A stretch of DNA of 64,000 nucleotides from Polytrichum commune (Eukaryota > Streptophyta > Polytrichopsida > Polytrichales > Polytrichaceae). The notes under the pieces are model-generated. The model did no database searches. It had not been told where the DNA came from and worked only from the letters and a program-made list of their open reading frames with translations. The translations under genes were made by a program, and so were the position numbers. Shown piece by piece: positions 32,414-44,322 of the stretch (position 1 is the first letter of the stretch; each line of letters starts with the position of its first letter). The DNA lies in assembly GCA_950295325.1 (NCBI GenBank), contig OX485803.1, forward strand, positions 22,444,001 through 22,508,000, written 5' to 3'.

Positions 32414-33223
32414 TTGACGGCCAATTTCCTCCAAGCCCAATGGAGTTTTATGAGCGGAGACTTCACAACAATGGTGAATGAGTCCTTGGCGCGTGACCGG
32501 TTTTCAAAAGGGATAATGCATGGACTCATTGCGTTCATTTTCAAAGAAGGGGACCATTCAAGATTAACCAACTGGCAACCAATCACACTCCTCAACACCA
32601 CCTACAAGATCATTGCTAAAGCCTTACAACGGCGACTACAACCATTGTTGGTGGAGGCAATCGATAGTGACCAAACAACCTTCTTCTGCTTCAATCTATC
32701 TTAGACAATATTCTACTCATACATGAATCAATTCAATGGGCAAAGGAGTTGTGCCAAGAGTCTATCTTCCTTGAACTTGACTTTAGCAAAGTCTATGGCA
32801 GAGTCGATTGGGCAATTATGTTTCGAGTCATGGGGAATGCTGAACTTCTTTATTAAAATGATTAGATTGTTGTTTTATGATGCAATTGTCTTAGTCAATA
32901 TTAATAACCAAGCGATCGAGCCGTTTGAACTCCATAGAGGAGTCTACCAAGGTTGGCCTTTAGCCCCTTATTTGTTCATTATCACGGTAGAGGCACTCAA
33001 CGTAGCAGTTAAACACGAAATGAGAATCGGTAACCTCAAGGGCATTGGCCTTCCTCAATGCAATTCCCAACATATCATCAACAAATATGTTGATGATACA
33101 TCATTCACGGTGAAGGTGGAGGAAACTAGTGTCGATAATTTGGTAGGGATTTTCCACAAGTTTTGCACTGCCTCTAATTTAGAGATCAATTGGCATAAGA
33201 GTGTTGTTTATTTGGGCGGCTGA
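32414..33223 (+). pseudogene. LINE ORF2 reverse transcriptase remnant
   Basis: 32414-32704 encodes NWQPITLLNTTYKIIAKALQ then RRLQPLL, the RT fingers motif. After a stop and a frameshift, 32723-33223 carries RGVYQGWPLAPYLFIITVEA (normally GxRQGCPLSPYLF) and the catalytic YVDD at 33086-33097. R-to-Y and C-to-W changes in the QG motif, plus the stop, show inactivity. The part around the first catalytic aspartate (LDFSKVYGRVDW) is readable in another frame near 32770-32815. Confidence 0.85.
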
Positions 33224-33419
33224 GGATGACCGCCGAGATGGGTGGAGACATACCATTGGAAGTGGGCTGCAAATGGTCATTTGTCAAAACTACTAGGTAT
33301 GCCGTTTGGTCCACAATTGGAACTACAAGATGTTGACGAATTCTTGGTGAATAGAATCAAGAGCAAACTCGAGTACTAGGCTCCACAAACTTGTCACTTG
33401 CAAGACAAACCCCCATTAT

Positions 33420-35120
33420 GACTCATGGTTTGATGTCCTCTCTATGGCATTTCATCGAAATATGGGGAAAATCAAAGCTTTAATTTGCAATTACTTATGG
33501 TCTAGATTAGAAAACATGGCCAGAGCATGTGTGAGTTGGGACGACTGCACGATGCCCAAGAAAATTGGTGGCCTAAGTCTTACTTTGCCGAAGGATGCTA
33601 TGAGAGCTCTTATGAGTAAATGGATTATTCAAGTTTTACTTCCTGGCCAATCAAACCTTCAAATTACGTTGAGGTACCACATTACACAAATGCAACTTGC
33701 TTACCACAATTCGTGGGGTCTTTCTTCTCTTTGGTTGTTTCTCCCCTAATTTCTATACCAAACGTGGGTGCAATGTATGGCATCACATCACTCGATCTTG
33801 GAAGGTGAGGGCAAATTTAGATGCGTACTTCTTTCTATCAATTCCAGAGGATATTCTGCAACTTAATCTCTGGTAGACAACAGGATACCAAGGTTGATAC
33901 TTTGGCATTACTATGGGAAAGGTTCTTACCCTATATAGGAAATGATTCAGGTGTTTCTGGGATATTTGGGATCCTAGGAGATATGAACTTATGGAATGGG
34001 AGGTTGCCAAAGCTAAAATAACCCTTGCTAAAATTTATCATGATTTTTGGATTAAGTTGTTGGGATTCTACAAATTTTTCCAAGATAGGATGTTTGACCA
34101 TCAAAGTGTTCAGCTTACTTCACAGGAATGGGTTGGCCTTTATAGGAACACATAGGATTCACTTCTGAATGGGTGGTCAATGCCAGCTACCTCAAGGAAT
34201 TTAGCTTCGGCCCTGTTCTTTTTAGCGCGGAGTTCATGAGCATTTTCCCTAAATCTATTGTTGGCTTGCAATACCTCACCCTTATGGAGGTGAAACCAAT
34301 ACTAAGAATGCAATACCACCAATGGCCTTCTCAAGTTGAATGGTGCGCATCAAGGTGGGTAGCCTTACAAGAGAAAGTATTCAAACTAAATTCAATTTGT
34401 TCTTTGGAAAACTTGATCAACTGTTCTTTGACCCTGCTCGCTAGTGGTGGCCACATGTTACTCCCTTCTTTGGATACTCGGCCAAGATGGGGAGGAAATG
34501 GATTACTAAGCAAGAGGTCCTCAAGAAGTCGATTCCTCATAAGTCGCATAATGAAATCCCCCCTACACTTCCCATGAGTGGAATATCATTTGGCACAAAG
34601 TTAAGGCACAAAAATAGGTTGTCTTTCTTTGGTTGATTATCCATAAGGTTGTGGCAGTGAATGAGTGGCATGGGAAGATCTCGGCAAAGATTGACAAAAG
34701 TTGCTTTCATTGTGGCTCGCAATCGTTGGAATTAGCGGAATTAGTTTCATTAATAGGTTCTTCAACTGTCCACTCGCTCATCAAGGGTGGCAATACGTTG
34801 CTAACATCATGTGGCAATTCTTTGCCAAAAGAGGTGAGTTTGTTCCGCGGAAATATTTTTCTATGATGCAATGCCTATTTGATCAACTTTTGTGCAAGGC
34901 ATTGGAATGATTCAATCACACATGGTTTTTGTTGAGAAGTGGTCTTCCATGGATTATTTGGGGCCAACGGAATGATCTGGTTTTTAACGCTCTACAATGG
35001 CCCATTGATAAAAACATGTCAAATCATTTGGGACGCCTTGCAAGATTATGGTAGGTTTGAGTGACTACAAACTCTTTTGGACTTGGAAAAAACCCCGGAC
35101 GTTGCCTACCAAGATGTCCT
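33420..35120 (+). pseudogene. LINE ORF2 after RT: connection region and zf-RVT
   Basis: 33444-33749 encodes SWDDCTMPKKIGGLSLTLPK and then MSKWIIQVLLPGQSN, the conserved post-RT W-C-PK-GGL block. 34590-35060 in several frames gives IIHKVVAVNEWHGKISAKID, FFNCPLAHQGWQYVANIMWQ and WIIWGQRNDLVFNALQW, the zf-RVT and C-terminal region. Many frameshifts. Homologous to the better-preserved minus-strand stretch at 11074-11779. Confidence 0.8.
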
Positions 35121-35320
35121 TAATGAATTCGACTCAATTTGGGGGCTCAAAGGTCTTATTATGACATGGAACGACTTAGTGGTCATGTGGACAGTTACAC
35201 CTCGTATGAACATTGTTTCTTGATTTGCCCTCGTGTTGTGTTGGTTCTCCCGAGGTGGTTGTTTTTTGTTGTTTTTATTACAATTGAGTTTTCAAATTTT
35301 GCACCAAAAATTAATAAAAA

Positions 35321-38085
35321 TTAATAACAAATAACTATTAGTAAATATTAATAAATTATACAATGACTCACAAAATCAAGTCACAAAATTGAAGCATTTC
35401 AGTTCAAGGTTCATAGCTCAAGTTCTAAATACAGAAGTTGTAGTATGTGATGTATGGTGTCACAAAAATTTTGAATCGAAAAGCATGTATGGTTTGGGAG
35501 TGAATGGATTTTATAGTTCACTATCCAAAAGGCAATTATGGTCTTGTGTCTGCATATGGATTCAAAAATTGTCAATACCTTTTTATCTCAAATGACAATC
35601 ATTGTAACATGTATTGTTATGTTCTTGTATACCATCTAGACTTACCTTTTACCATCAACAATGTAAAAAGTTGACGTACATACACTCTATTACTATTGTA
35701 AATAACGATAGTGATAAATATGTGAAACTGAATGGCTTTTGACAATTTTGATTGGCGTTAAAAGGATGGAACCTTATGAATCATTGCAAGCAACCTACAT
35801 GTTGCAATCTAAGCCATCGTTGCATCTTACTATATTTGTGATTGAATAGTTTTTATTTTTGTGAGATTTACAAAATCACCTCTAATCCTTAATTGACCAA
35901 TCTCCTCTAAACAATCTAGCCCATAATAGGCACTTCCAGCTCCATATACAATTTTGACCATTGGATTGGTTCAAAAATCATCCCATCCAATCAGTAATTG
36001 CAAATCACCTAGACATTTCAAATTTTGAAATTAGAGTTGAAATGGTAAATATATATAAGGTCAAGAATTTATTCATTCTGAAGTGATCACCTAAGTTATC
36101 CCACTTGTGTGAACTATTAAACCTTTTTTTTTGGGGGGGGGGGGGGGGCACAAATTGAAAATTCAATTGCAAGAAAAAACCCAAAATACAACAACCCGGG
36201 CTAGCCAGCGCAACCCAAGTGCAAGTGAACAATTAAATTTGAAATGGTTAGCATGTTTTGAACACGTAATCGTGTCTCTTTGCAGCACTTGTCTTTTTAA
36301 TGTCCATTCTTAACTACTAAACTACACCATCTCAAACATGGGTGTCTAATTGAGAAGGTAGACCACATAAGACCCACTTACCTTAGATGTACTAGTAAAG
36401 CTCGGTCCTCATAGTACACATATGTACGATGATCTAATTAATTACTAGTATGAAACAAATACCTATTTTTGAGTCTTGGAAGGACAACCCTTAAGTTTAA
36501 TAGGACATTTGATAACATCATTTTGATGGCCAAGATGGCAACTTGTTGACTCACATGGACAAAAAGTCAATGCTTACTGTTGTGCATTTTAGGCTACACA
36601 TCCACTTATTAGCATTTGAGAATCTTGACTCCCAAAATTCATATTCAAATCAACCAATGGAATAATTTAAGGATTTCTATTGCATCAACTTCCTTAAGGA
36701 GTTGTTAATCCCTTAAACTATGGTGTGTGTTTTCGTATGCACATCCGCCCTATTTTTCTTACCCAAAATTTGAGTTGTGGTTGTTGTAAATCTTAATTGA
36801 TGGCTTTGAATGTATTTAAAATTACCTATACCGCAGTACTTTTACCACTTCAACACTAATTATAATGTTCTTTAGGAAACATGATTATTTTTATTTTTAA
36901 AATCTCAAAAATTAATATGGGATATTTTTATTTGTCTTTTATACCAATTGGTAAAGGCACTATCATACCTCACCTATATTCCAAAATGCTCATTGTATCC
37001 AAGGATACAATGCACGCATCAAGGCCATACCACAACCCACCCTTGGATTGTGAATTTGCTAGGAAATGAAAAGTGCTACCTAGTGTGCATGGAATCAAAG
37101 CACTCCACTAGAATTGTCCGTATCTATTAAACATACCGTGTTAGCACCCTCTTACTTCCCACCTTGAATAGAATTGTTAACTCTTGTGTATTTATGTATT
37201 TATGTATTTATGAATGCATTGTTAACCCCTGTAGGTCACATAACGTCACTAAGCAACTACACATGATGGTCTCTTTCCAAACACACATGTTGCGATTCAT
37301 TTTTTTGATAACTTCCAAATGCTTGTCAGAAAAGTTCACAATACACAACCTAAGTGCTCCCAATAAACATTAAATCTCGGAAATAAAGAAGGATTATACT
37401 CATGTGATACCTGGCCCCATGGAATGCAACCAAGGAGCCGTGTGATGTTGTGTACCAAATGTTTCTTAAAGGTGAGCTAGCTTTAGATGAACAACACTCC
37501 ATGTTCAAATGTCATTCACACAAAACAAAACTTGTTATAAAACACACATAGATTACATTCATCCAATTAATAACTTAACATGACAAAAATATGTGTATAC
37601 AATTTTGATTGCAAAATAATCATGAAGAGTACACATTGAGGTATTAAATAATAATAAACCCCAAGATCAAACTAACCTAGGTACAACGTAGTTTGAAAGA
37701 TTGAGAGTAAATACAATCATGTGTTAAAATGATGACTAAAAATACTATGTGTTACATAGAATTGTATGTTGTATTATATGTTGCACGGAGAAACTCACTA
37801 GAATGATGAAGCAATTCCCTAAAGGCCCCTAAAAGATTAACTCTCTTAATAAATACTAAATATGAAGTTAACAAGGGAGGGAGAAGAGAAAAACACACAC
37901 ACAACGTCATTCTTGTCTTCATAGCCTCCTCGGGAACTCGAGACCGTTAAGAGTTAACATTCCTAATCTAGTGTGCTTTGTGGGGAGGGTGAATCGGAGT
38001 TGGGATTTTCCACGTTTCCAAATTCCAAGGATCGGATTAAGTACAAATGTTGGTCTGGATCCGGCATCACAAAAGGGCAAAAGTA
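35321..38085. other. AT-rich intergenic DNA, poly-G tract, no gene recognised
   Basis: A homopolymeric G run (36134-36148) follows a T run. No conserved frame, TIR pair or RNA gene is recognised in these 2.7 kb. Confidence 0.35.
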
Positions 38086-38456
38086 CACTAAACATGATAT
38101 CTAGTGTCACCAATTCTACTTGTCTTGGTCGATACTAATTGTAAATTGCGTTATAGTGTCACCAACACTAAATGTTCACCCAACATTATTTGTCATTCCT
38201 TGTAAATTTTTGGGGGATCATAAATTTAAAGTGTTGCAATTACCGTCACTTACCAAGCGATGTTTCATCCAAATTTCAATCATCCATGACACTATTTCAT
38301 CACAAGTTGCTGACAAGAGAAGGCAAGGGTTTGGCCAATGGATGAACTCATCCATTGTCCGTGATAGTAATTGTAAACTTGTTCATAGGAAGTGTCATCC
38401 GAAAAGTTACCATAGTGACATTGAATACCAAATGACACTAAATATCATGTTTAGTG
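38086..38456 (+). mobile_element. Palindromic-ended MITE, family H copy 4 (best preserved)
   Basis: 371 bp flanked by TA on both sides (38084-38085 and 38457-38458). The left end CACTAAACATGATATCTAGTG, then TCA, and the inverted right end CACTAAACATGATATTTAGTG, then TCA, match with one difference over 24 bp. Each end is itself near-palindromic, so each can form its own hairpin as well as pair with the other end. No coding capacity. Confidence 0.85.
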
Positions 38457-38458
38457 TA

Positions 38459-39001
38459 GTTAATCGAAGGTGGATTTTAAGCGTTTTGTCAACTATGTAC
38501 CACATGGAGATTATGATCATCGGGTATCTGGATTCTTAAACAACATCTCAATAATTTCTTCAGAATGATTATGAAACAACTCTCAACCAATTCTGGTTGA
38601 GATTGGTAATATTTATGGACTCCTAACCACCACCACCACCACCCCTGCTCTCCCAACCCATGTCAATGTTATAATTTACAAATATTGGAGACCTAGACAC
38701 TCAATGAATAAGAGAGCATTGCCTTTTAAAACATCTTCATGGTAACTTGAATTCAACGTGTACATAATGGATTGACGGTTGTAATTTTGTAGTTTGTTTC
38801 CGAACAATTTTATGTTGGTTAAGGGTCAATCCTTCAGGGATCAAGCACAAAAACACAACCATCTCCAACTGATTATAGTAACAATCGAAAACATGCATGC
38901 AAAAAACATGTAGGTCTCGTGGCAACCATGTTAGGGGGTTTAGTACAAAAGAACTTCCCATAGGTTTATGATGAATTCATTAAGACTCAACCCCACTAGA
39001 C
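38459..39001. other. Intergenic spacer, nothing recognised
   Basis: Contains a (CAC)n patch near 38629-38643. No coding or TIR structure. Confidence 0.35.
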
Positions 39002-39004
39002 TAA

Positions 39005-39538
39005 GGGCCGCTTTACACTTAGAGGCCGGGCCAATTCGTTGTGTAAGAGGCTTGAAATCCTCATTTGTGATTGGTCAAAAGGCTCAAATCAGCCCCAACC
39101 CCTTTACATCTAGAGGCCGGGCCGATTTTGGTGGTATGATTTTTTAAATTAAAAAATGTATGTTATGACACGGCCCGAGCTCGTTGAATTGGGTGCACCC
39201 AAAATGGAAGGCCAATTCTTGGCCTAGAGGCCAATGTCATATTCCACTAAAAAAATCTTCTTAAATAAAGTATAATTTTTTAAAGTGAACTAGATCCATT
39301 GGATTATGTGGAATCTAAAGGCTCTATCTTAGATTATGCTACATCCGTTGGATTAGGCTAATTTTTTTGAATCAGCTTGGCTTCTTGGCCCGAGGGCCTT
39401 TACATATGGAAAAATTGGCCCCCGGTATAATCTTATTATAATGTGTAGTAGAGGCCGGCCTCCAACCCAAAAAAGGCTGAAATTTTGTGCAATCGGCCTC
39501 AAGGGAAATTGGCCCGGCCTCTAGGTGTAAAGCGGCCC
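39005..39538 (-). mobile_element. Tourist-like MITE, family F copy 2
   Basis: 534 bp with TAA at 39002-39004 and 39539-39541. The ends GGGCCGCTTTACACTTAGAG and GGCCTCTAGGTGTAAAGCGG then CCC are inverted repeats. Internal alignment shows it lies in the opposite orientation to 20634-21172 (aatcggcctcaagggaaatt here, inverted there). Confidence 0.9.
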
Positions 39539-39541
39539 TAA

Positions 39542-40128
39542 TTCAGGGTCTTCAATGTTGATTTTGTTGATTTTTTATTTTCAGCCAACTTTGCCCTTCC
39601 CAATAGGATCTGACCCGTGTTATGGGCGAAGAAACTCCACCAATGACCCAACAACAAAGACCACATGGTCCAATGAAGAGGATGCAACCTTCACAACATG
39701 CGCATCCAATAACACAAAACATGATTCGGCAGGTAAAATAAGCACACAAGGCACTATGTGCACCACTACAACACCGGGGCAATCTTGTTCTTTGTCAACA
39801 ATTGATGGTCAATGTGGACATACCTCTCGACAATTTCCATCTTTGGGTGACCCTTGATCCAAAATTTTGCTTCTTTACATTTTTCAAATCGGGGAACCAA
39901 TTCTTGCAAGAACTTGTCGCAAAGCGTAACTTGTATCGTTGCGACATGTCACAAACGTCACTCTCTAGAACTCCCACCTATGACGAAAGTCTTCCCTTGA
40001 GTCCACCAACCTCAACACCATATAATTATCTCCCGCTTAAGTATGCACTTTGAACCAGAGCCGTTGGTGCGCACTTAGTTGGTAGGTGGTGTACTTTACT
40101 CATATCGCTTTCTAGACCCTTTGATTCG
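39542..40128. other. Region upstream of the HTH pseudogene
   Basis: Open frames at 39555-39857 and 39802-40053 could belong to the same decayed gene as the helix-turn-helix remnant downstream, but contain no domain I recognise. Confidence 0.3.
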
Positions 40129-40335
40129 ATGAATCGCACTGGGAAACGGATGAAACCTGAGGCAACCCGTTTGACCGAAGCCCGACGATGTGAAATCGTT
40201 GCAAAGTTGAGCAAGTTGAACGCTCCAAGCAAGCAGGCATTGGGGCGGGAGTATGAAGTCAGTGAAGGCGCCATCTAGAAAGTTTGGGACAATCGGGAGA
40301 ACATACTGCAACGAAGTCCAACCTTTCGAGTCATT
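40129..40335 (+). pseudogene. CENP-B/pogo-type HTH (psq-like) protein remnant
   Basis: The frame from ATG 40129 reads RLTEARRCEIVAKLSKLNAP, then SKQALGREYEVSEGAI, an in-frame TAG where R or K is expected, then KVWDNREHILQRS, and a stop at 40335. The 'E-I-V-AKLS-x-S-x-REY-x-VS-x-GAI-x-KVW' pattern is the psq-type helix-turn-helix known from CENP-B, Tigger and pogo-like transposases and domesticated relatives. The premature TAG and the short length make it a pseudogene. A downstream frame to 40576 may be the continuation after a frameshift. Confidence 0.55.
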
Positions 40336-40576
40336 TGTTGAATCTGAAAGTGCTATCGACTTCAAAGGCTTGAAGCTCTACACAACATTGTCCTCGACAT
40401 TTGACGCCCAATTGCTTTGCTCCGATGTTCAAACAGGAGTTGGACACATGTATGATGAATTGCGACAATGGTTTGAGATGTTTCAGTGTGACGTTAACAA
40501 ACTGACAATTAATGCCAAACATGAAAAATTCATGCATTCGCAAAAAATTACTTTGCATGACATGTTCAAACAATAA

Positions 40577-42097
40577 AATATGAACCCTAATTTTTGTCAA
40601 AAAAACTTGCACAATCAACCATGACGTGTACTTAAACAAGTGCGTACTTAAGCAAGAGATTACTATCAAGAGAATGTGGGATAAAATGTCCTCACGTTCT
40701 CAACACCTCGTGGATTCATAATATGAGAACGATCCATAGACGTGTAGGTGCCCACAATTCCATCCACTACATGTTGAGAACCATAGTTGCAATCTTGCAA
40801 TGTGGATACCTCCACCTTCTTCCCCGCACTTTGGAAACTTAAGGGAGTCAATGTTGGATCTTGAGTACAAGGATTTTCGCCTCAAGCCCCTTTTGGTCCA
40901 TGGGCCTTACACCAAGTAGATGATTTCACATTCTCGTGCTTTACGGTTGGCTAAGGGTAGATTAGATACGGACCTCTACTCTTCACAATCTCTGAGAATG
41001 TCCATGAGATCCTTGCGTGGTTGCTTCCCTAGGGCCAGGGCATATCCAACAAGAGAAGAAACGTTGACTTTAGTGGGATCAGTGTGATTGAAATGCCCGT
41101 TCGACTCACCCTTGGTATAATATCATTGGTGCAGGATTACTAACCCCTCTCAGGGTGGGCACTATAATAACCAGGGTGACCAAAGTGACCATGGGAACTG
41201 AGTGACTGGATGATCTTTGTATGGGTGGGGTTAGTGTGGTTGTGGTGTTGTAGGGGTATATGATCACATTTCTTCGTGAGGTGGCCACCGAAAAATAGGA
41301 CTTCTTGGTGGTTCATTGTATGCGAAGGTTAGTGTCACATATTCAATGGTCCGGGTTTGATCCGTGATGGCCTTGTACGAGCATTGTATTATGATGTAAG
41401 TGACTTGACATTTGTTGTGTGAGTTACTTGACAAGAAATTGTATCCCATAGCCACCAACCCCTACCGTAACTTGTGACAATTCCTTAGCTAGTGTTGACA
41501 TTTATTCTTTTGTAATTCTAATTATTTATTGGTTGATCGATACTTGAGGTTGCCATGGTACGTGTGTGTTTATTGGCAGTGGTTTGTTGTTTTCTATCCT
41601 CCTTTTGTGTAGAGTTATGAACATAGCATATTACATGGCGACAACATTGATTTCCTCAAATGTGTATTTGATGCTCAGCTTAGGGATTTTGAATGTTATT
41701 TCAATATTGTCAATAGAAGGGGTGTGTGTAGCTGCCCTAGCACCTGCCGTAATGACTATTAGTGAATTTAGCTTCCATACTCTGTTGATAATATTGTATG
41801 TTAGTGGTTTTATATATATATATATATTAGTCTCATATGGTATTCTATCACTAGGTTCCGTTGGTGATGGAGATTGATATGGTAGTCCTTTCACACATAG
41901 AAGGTCTGATTTGAATATGGCATTATAATGGTAATAGCCATTGGTGGACGGTGTTTTATTGGGGGGGGGGGTCATTATTGAACATGCCTACATTCATGAG
42001 AACATAGAATCTTGATTTTTTTGATGTCACTATAAGTTTTCTTAATTCCCATACTACATATCCAACCACAACTGATACAAGGATTTCGATTCACGCA
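40577..42097. other. Intergenic DNA, (TA)n and poly-G tracts
   Basis: Dinucleotide TA run at 41812-41827 and G run near 41961-41970. Overlapping frames on both strands (41566-41975) are hydrophobic by base composition only. Confidence 0.35.
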
Positions 42098-42105
42098 CTC
42101 AAGTT

Positions 42106-42333
42106 CAGTGTCTGGGGAGATTTTTGGGCATAATCGGTTTGTGAACCTAGTGTTTCCAAGTCCAACTGGTAACATGTTGACATCTTCCAATTTTTTGTAT
42201 TGATTTGAGGTAAATTCCATAGATTCCATAAATTATTGGCAATTTTATGGAAGCCTTGAACTTCACCCAGTTATTTCTCAAACTCGACCGGTTCATCTGT
42301 AATTAATTAGCGGTCGGCTCTGCAAATTCATTG
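42106..42333 (+). mobile_element. Non-autonomous hAT element, family B, intact reference copy
   Basis: 228 bp with a perfect 8-bp TSD CTCAAGTT (42098-42105 and 42334-42341). Left end CAGTGTCTGGGGAGAT; inverted right end CAATGAATTTGCAGAG. Both fit the hAT terminal rule YARNG. Too short to encode a transposase, so it relied on an autonomous relative elsewhere. This copy defines length and ends for the five interrupted or eroded copies in the window. Confidence 0.92.
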
Positions 42334-42341
42334 CTCAAGTT

Positions 42342-44322
42342 GGAACTTTAGTGTGACATCTCCGGATTCTATCTTGTAAAATTTGAGCCATCAACATGCT
42401 TTCCTTCCGAATCACACTTCACTACCCACAAATGAGTCCCATAATGCTCGTCTTGTGTGCGTGAGAAAAAATTACAAAAATCTACCAATGTCATAGATCT
42501 ACAAGTTTTCAGTTGCACATGATGTGGTATATGGGACTCATATGCTAGTATTGTCTCCATAAATAATGTACTTTAGAGGGCACTCTACTCGATCTTTACT
42601 AGTGTTGGAATGTAGTTTCTATGCGGGGTGCAAGAGGGTGTCAAGTAATGTATGATTGTCACATGACAAAACTTGAAGGGGAAACTAATTATTCTTTGTC
42701 ATAATAGAGAGCCTTCTATAGAGTTTGGTGGTCTATTAATACATTCATTGTCATGTTGTTGGAGGTGGAGGTGCTCTCAGAATGCAACACGTTAAGACCA
42801 AGCAAAATCACACTACATAGATTGTGTGGTCTTACCATTTTCATGGTCATTGAGATTAGATTATAACCTACAAAGATACTAGATTTTAAATACAAATTTG
42901 TAGACTTTGTAAGCATCTACTTGGTGGCAACCAAAAACCACACCACATAAACCACACCATTGGTTAGGGGTAACCAATGCTAAGGAGTGCTAGGGAGAAG
43001 TGTTAGCTTCGCACTATTGTTGACTATTATTTTTGTGGCTACAAAATCTAATGTATGGACACATAACTAGTCTAGCTAAGTTAAATTCCTCTTGTCTTGG
43101 ACCATTAGGGAAAGAGCTAGAAATTGAGGTCGTTTATGTTATTCTTAACTAATGCTCGCTCTAGCTAAATCTAATACAACTATAAAACTTCGCGCTACCT
43201 GAACATAATTTGTCCTTGACCAGCGGTGCGACCATGGCTTAAGACAAGCATACCTGAATCATTTGGGGACTATGTACCATACTCATACATTTGGGGGCTA
43301 TGTACCAATCTCATACATATGAAGCCCCCAAATGCATTGTTGTGATAAATAGTGTTGGTTATAGATACATGTAAGTAAGGTATGCATGTGTTATTTGGTT
43401 ACGTTCTTCGTCACGAGGATCAAAGAACAAACAAAATAAAGAGACATGTTAACAAGAGATTGGAACTATGTGTTGAAATTTAATCAACCACTCCACACCC
43501 AATTCCATCCCACCTAAGCGGCCTCCATAGAAATTGTTTAATCTCATAAAAATATTTATTTATTGGTAGAAATCAGATCAAAATTTTGTAACAAGGAAAA
43601 ATTTCAAGAAAAATGTCAATTTCTTAGATTGTCATAATCTGTTTTTTGAGAAGAATAATAATAATATTCGATTCTTAGACTTGAAACCGCTCATGTAGCA
43701 TGGCAGTGAACACAATTGGGAGGACCCATGTGTATTCTATGAAAAGACCAACAAACACACACTTCTGATAACCACAACTAAACCATGTGAAGTCCGATCT
43801 TCAATCCGATTTTTATTGATGCTTCATCGCAGATTTTGCCAGTTTACAACAACGTTTCGTTATGTAGTTTTGATTGGTTGAAGTTGAAGAACATCAAAAA
43901 ACCAAACCAAATAACACCCACATATAACCTTCACGCACATTTAGTCTCTTGACAAAGTGTTGGGATCGATCACACAGCCTCAAAGAGTTGCATAAATTTC
44001 GGGACAAATGAAACCCCACTCTCCTTGACACAAACCCAACATCGTATTGGGAATGCGGATAATAGCAACCGTGAGTCCAAGTCCCACTCCAATGGAATGG
44101 GTCAATTCAATGCCGGCTGGGTATCCCAAAATTATTGGCTCGCGTCACCCTGGCGATTACTACTACTACTTCTTCCCGATGCTTCGAATAATTGGACCTA
44201 AAAGTGTACGAAGTATTTTGGAGAATTATATGGCCGAGTGCCAAGACAAGCCGGATGAGTGAGTGTGTATGATTTATCGTCGTTTGATGAGCATCAAAAA
44301 TCGACCCGTGAGTTGGCTCTAC
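42342..44322. other. Intergenic DNA without recognised genes
   Basis: About 43790-43950 faintly resembles 10170-10320. A 71-codon frame at 44047-44262 has no recognisable motif. Nothing else is supported. Confidence 0.35.

Larger units (their letters stand above)
30450..35320 (+). mobile_element. LINE retrotransposon, long degenerate copy
   Basis: In order: an ORF1 with a DUF4283-like region and CCHC knuckle, a CACTA-like interruption (31207-~31500), the end of the endonuclease, RT, the region after RT, zf-RVT, and a 3' end matching other copies (gaggtggttgt...). The tail is A-rich (caaaaattaataaaaattaa). Every ORF is broken by stops and frameshifts, so it cannot move. TSD not found. Same family as the minus-strand element at 10950-14458. 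Confidence 0.85.

Noticed and set aside
41566-41877. 103-codon hydrophobic frame resembling a membrane protein
   Set aside because: Hydrophobicity follows from T-rich DNA. A TA microsatellite sits inside it, and there is no conserved motif or splice context.
44047-44262. 71-codon frame with aromatic run
   Set aside because: No recognisable family, and the YYYYFF run comes from a (TAC)n tract.
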